A DNA stretch of 64,000 nt from Methylosinus sp. H3A (lineage in GTDB: Bacteria > Pseudomonadota > Alphaproteobacteria > Rhizobiales > Beijerinckiaceae): assembly GCF_015709455.1 (NCBI RefSeq), contig NZ_JADNQW010000003.1, forward strand, positions 176,105 to 240,104. Direction: 5' to 3'. The translations under genes were made by a program, and so were the position numbers. Positions within the stretch are counted from its first letter, which is position 1, and every line of letters begins with the position of its first letter. Below, one piece after another: positions 62,796 through 64,000 of the stretch. Under the pieces are notes generated by a model, which had not been told where the DNA came from, made no database searches, and saw only the letters and a list, made by a program, of their open reading frames with translations.

Positions 62796-64000
62796 ATGGG
62801 CGTTCCGTTGACGAAATTCAGGCGTTGGTTGTTGTCTTGCCCGTCATTGGCGCCCTATGCGCTACTCGGCAGCGCGTTAACCGGACCGTTCCCGAACGCA
62901 CCGGCACACGCCGAAGACGCACAAATCGAGGACGTCAGGGTGACGAACGGAACCGGCGAGCTTTCGAAGCGCAGGCTTGAAGTACTCAATATTCCACGCC
63001 CGATCGTCGTCGTCGATCCGAAAACGGCAGAGCGCGAACGCCTCTATCGGCTTGAGGATTTCGCTGAGAAGGTTCCGAACTACCAGCCCAAGACCGGCAG
63101 CGCCGTCACCTCGCGGCCGTCGATTCGCGGCGTCGGCAGCACGCTGGGCCCGCTGGCGCGCTGCAACGGCAATCCGGCCGGCTCGGAATTCGACACCGGC
63201 TTCGTGCTCGACAATGTGTCCTGGAAGAATCCGGGCTTTCAGAACGGCGATTTCAGCGATATCGAGTCGTTCGAAATCGGCCATGGTCCCCAGGGAACCG
63301 CAGGCGGGAAGAACACCACCGTCGGCAGTATCGTCATCCGCACGCAGCCGCCGTCGTTCGAACGCAAGGCGACGATCGAAACCTCCTTCGCCAATAATAA
63401 TCGCGTGATCGAAAAAGCGAATGTGACCGGGCCGATCGTCGAGAATGCGCTCGCCTATCGCGTCGCCGCTTATTTCGATAAGGGCGACGGCTGGATCAGA
63501 GACCAGGTCAGCGGCGCCGGCTATCTCAATAATGATCGCTTCGGCGTGCGCGGACAACTGCTCTATGTCGGGGAGCACGTCACCAACCGTCTCATCTTCA
63601 GCTTCGGTGAGGCGAATGAAAACAAGAACTGCAGCTCCTACGCGAGCGGGCCGTTCGCCGATTCGTTCCAAATGTTCGCCAATGGAACAACGCCGGCTCG
63701 GACTTATGCGCAGAACGTCTGGTTCAGACTCGGCAAGCCGATACTCACCTTTGATCCCTATCGTCCCTATCACGCCGGCGCCAGAAGCGTCAGCGACCGC
63801 CATTACACCGTCTCGAACGAACTGAATTGGACCATCGGCGAGAACACGCTGACTTCGATTTCCGCTTATGGGAGTTCGTCCGTGACATCGAATAATCTTC
63901 ACGGCATCAATCTACTCGACACAACGTCCGGCGTTTACCATCCCTATGTCGAGCAGCTTTCGCAGGAGCTGCGCTTCGCTTCTCCCAAGGAGCAGGCCTT
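62796..64000 (+). CDS. TonB-dependent receptor, N-terminal part (runs off window)
   Basis: About 401 codons open to the right edge, no frameshift seen. ATG 62796 with RBS AGGGGG. Signal peptide ending ...PNAPAHA-ED, then the plug: RPIVVVDPKTAERERLYRLE, DFAEKVPNYQPKTGSAVTSR-PSIRGVG, FDTGFVLDNVSWKNPGFQNG, IESFEIGHGPQGTAGGKNTT-VGSIVIRT, then barrel strands (AYRVAAYFDKGDGWIRDQVS). Same family as the pseudogene at 59835, to which its plug is very similar, and unlike the siderophore receptor at 53256. The substrate is unknown. No partner sigma factor or anti-sigma factor is seen. Confidence 0.88.
   Translation, partial: MGVPLTKFRRWLLSCPSLAPYALLGSALTGPFPNAPAHAEDAQIEDVRVTNGTGELSKRRLEVLNIPRPIVVVDPKTAERERLYRLEDFAEKVPNYQPKTGSAVTSRPSIRGVGSTLGPLARCNGNPAGSEFDTGFVLDNVSWKNPGFQNGDFSDIESFEIGHGPQGTAGGKNTTVGSIVIRTQPPSFERKATIETSFANNNRVIEKANVTGPIVENALAYRVAAYFDKGDGWIRDQVSGAGYLNNDRFGVRGQLLYVGEHVTNRLIFSFGEANENKNCSSYASGPFADSFQMFANGTTPARTYAQNVWFRLGKPILTFDPYRPYHAGARSVSDRHYTVSNELNWTIGENTLTSISAYGSSSVTSNNLHGINLLDTTSGVYHPYVEQLSQELRFASPKEQA

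Noticed and set aside
1..64000. CRISPR arrays, tRNA or rRNA genes
   Set aside because: No regularly spaced repeats, no cloverleaf with conserved TTCGA-type loop and no rRNA-like sequence seen on either strand by eye.

Overview
The window looks like part of a large, GC-rich alphaproteobacterial (Hyphomicrobiales-type) plasmid or plasmid-derived replicon. The reasons are a complete repABC cassette with a visible antisense control RNA, a second orphan repC with its own control RNA, a rhizobial-type DUF1612 gene next to scpB, a MucR/Ros regulator, an IncI/Dot-Icm (type IVB) secretion locus, and many insertion sequences. A methylotroph/methanotroph relative such as Methylosinus or Methylocystis is my guess from overall flavour only; no C1-metabolism gene is present in the window.

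Layout. (a) 1-14.9 kb: a type IVB secretion locus. A leftward operon icmL(dotI)-icmK(dotH)-icmE(dotG, cut by the window edge) faces a rightward operon that holds a DotD/TcpQ-like gene, an IcmW-like adaptor, two exported proteins, a 689-aa hydrophilic protein, dotA/traY, a coiled-coil protein and a small lipoprotein. A leftward DsbC/DsbG-like gene and a two-helix membrane protein follow. (b) 15-23 kb: a DUF1186 protein, a nested palindrome, the orphan repC with its ctRNA, an exported lysozyme-like protein, a tandem ProQ/FinO protein and a large TPR protein. (c) 23-26.5 kb: an rpiB pseudogene and two AT-rich genes of foreign character around a broken serine recombinase. (d) 26.5-35 kb: IS1182- and IS3-family elements, a DnaQ-like exonuclease next to a PLD-like protein, MucR and small exported proteins. 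(e) 35.6-46.4 kb: ParE-type toxin-antitoxin, repABC, serine recombinase, AbiE system with an internally deleted toxin, a DUF1612 protein and scpB split by a second, inverted IS3 copy. (f) 46-51.6 kb: histidine kinase, degraded ISL3 element and a diguanylate cyclase. (g) 51.6-64 kb: a graveyard of IS fragments mixed with outer-membrane transport genes: an intact siderophore-type TonB receptor, a FadL/TodX porin, fragments of a second TonB-receptor family, a full-length but heavily frameshifted member, and an intact member running off the right edge.

How it fits together. Maintenance is covered by two RepC origins with divergent control RNAs, RepA/RepB partition, ScpB-like and toxin-antitoxin genes; spread by the type IVB system, for which no relaxase or coupling protein is visible in this window. 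The IcmW-like protein is the most unusual piece, because IcmW is an effector adaptor in Legionella and not part of the classical IncI transfer set. Several coding breaks are single-base changes in short homopolymers and restore a perfect reading frame when corrected, so sequencing or assembly error must be excluded before calling those genes dead.
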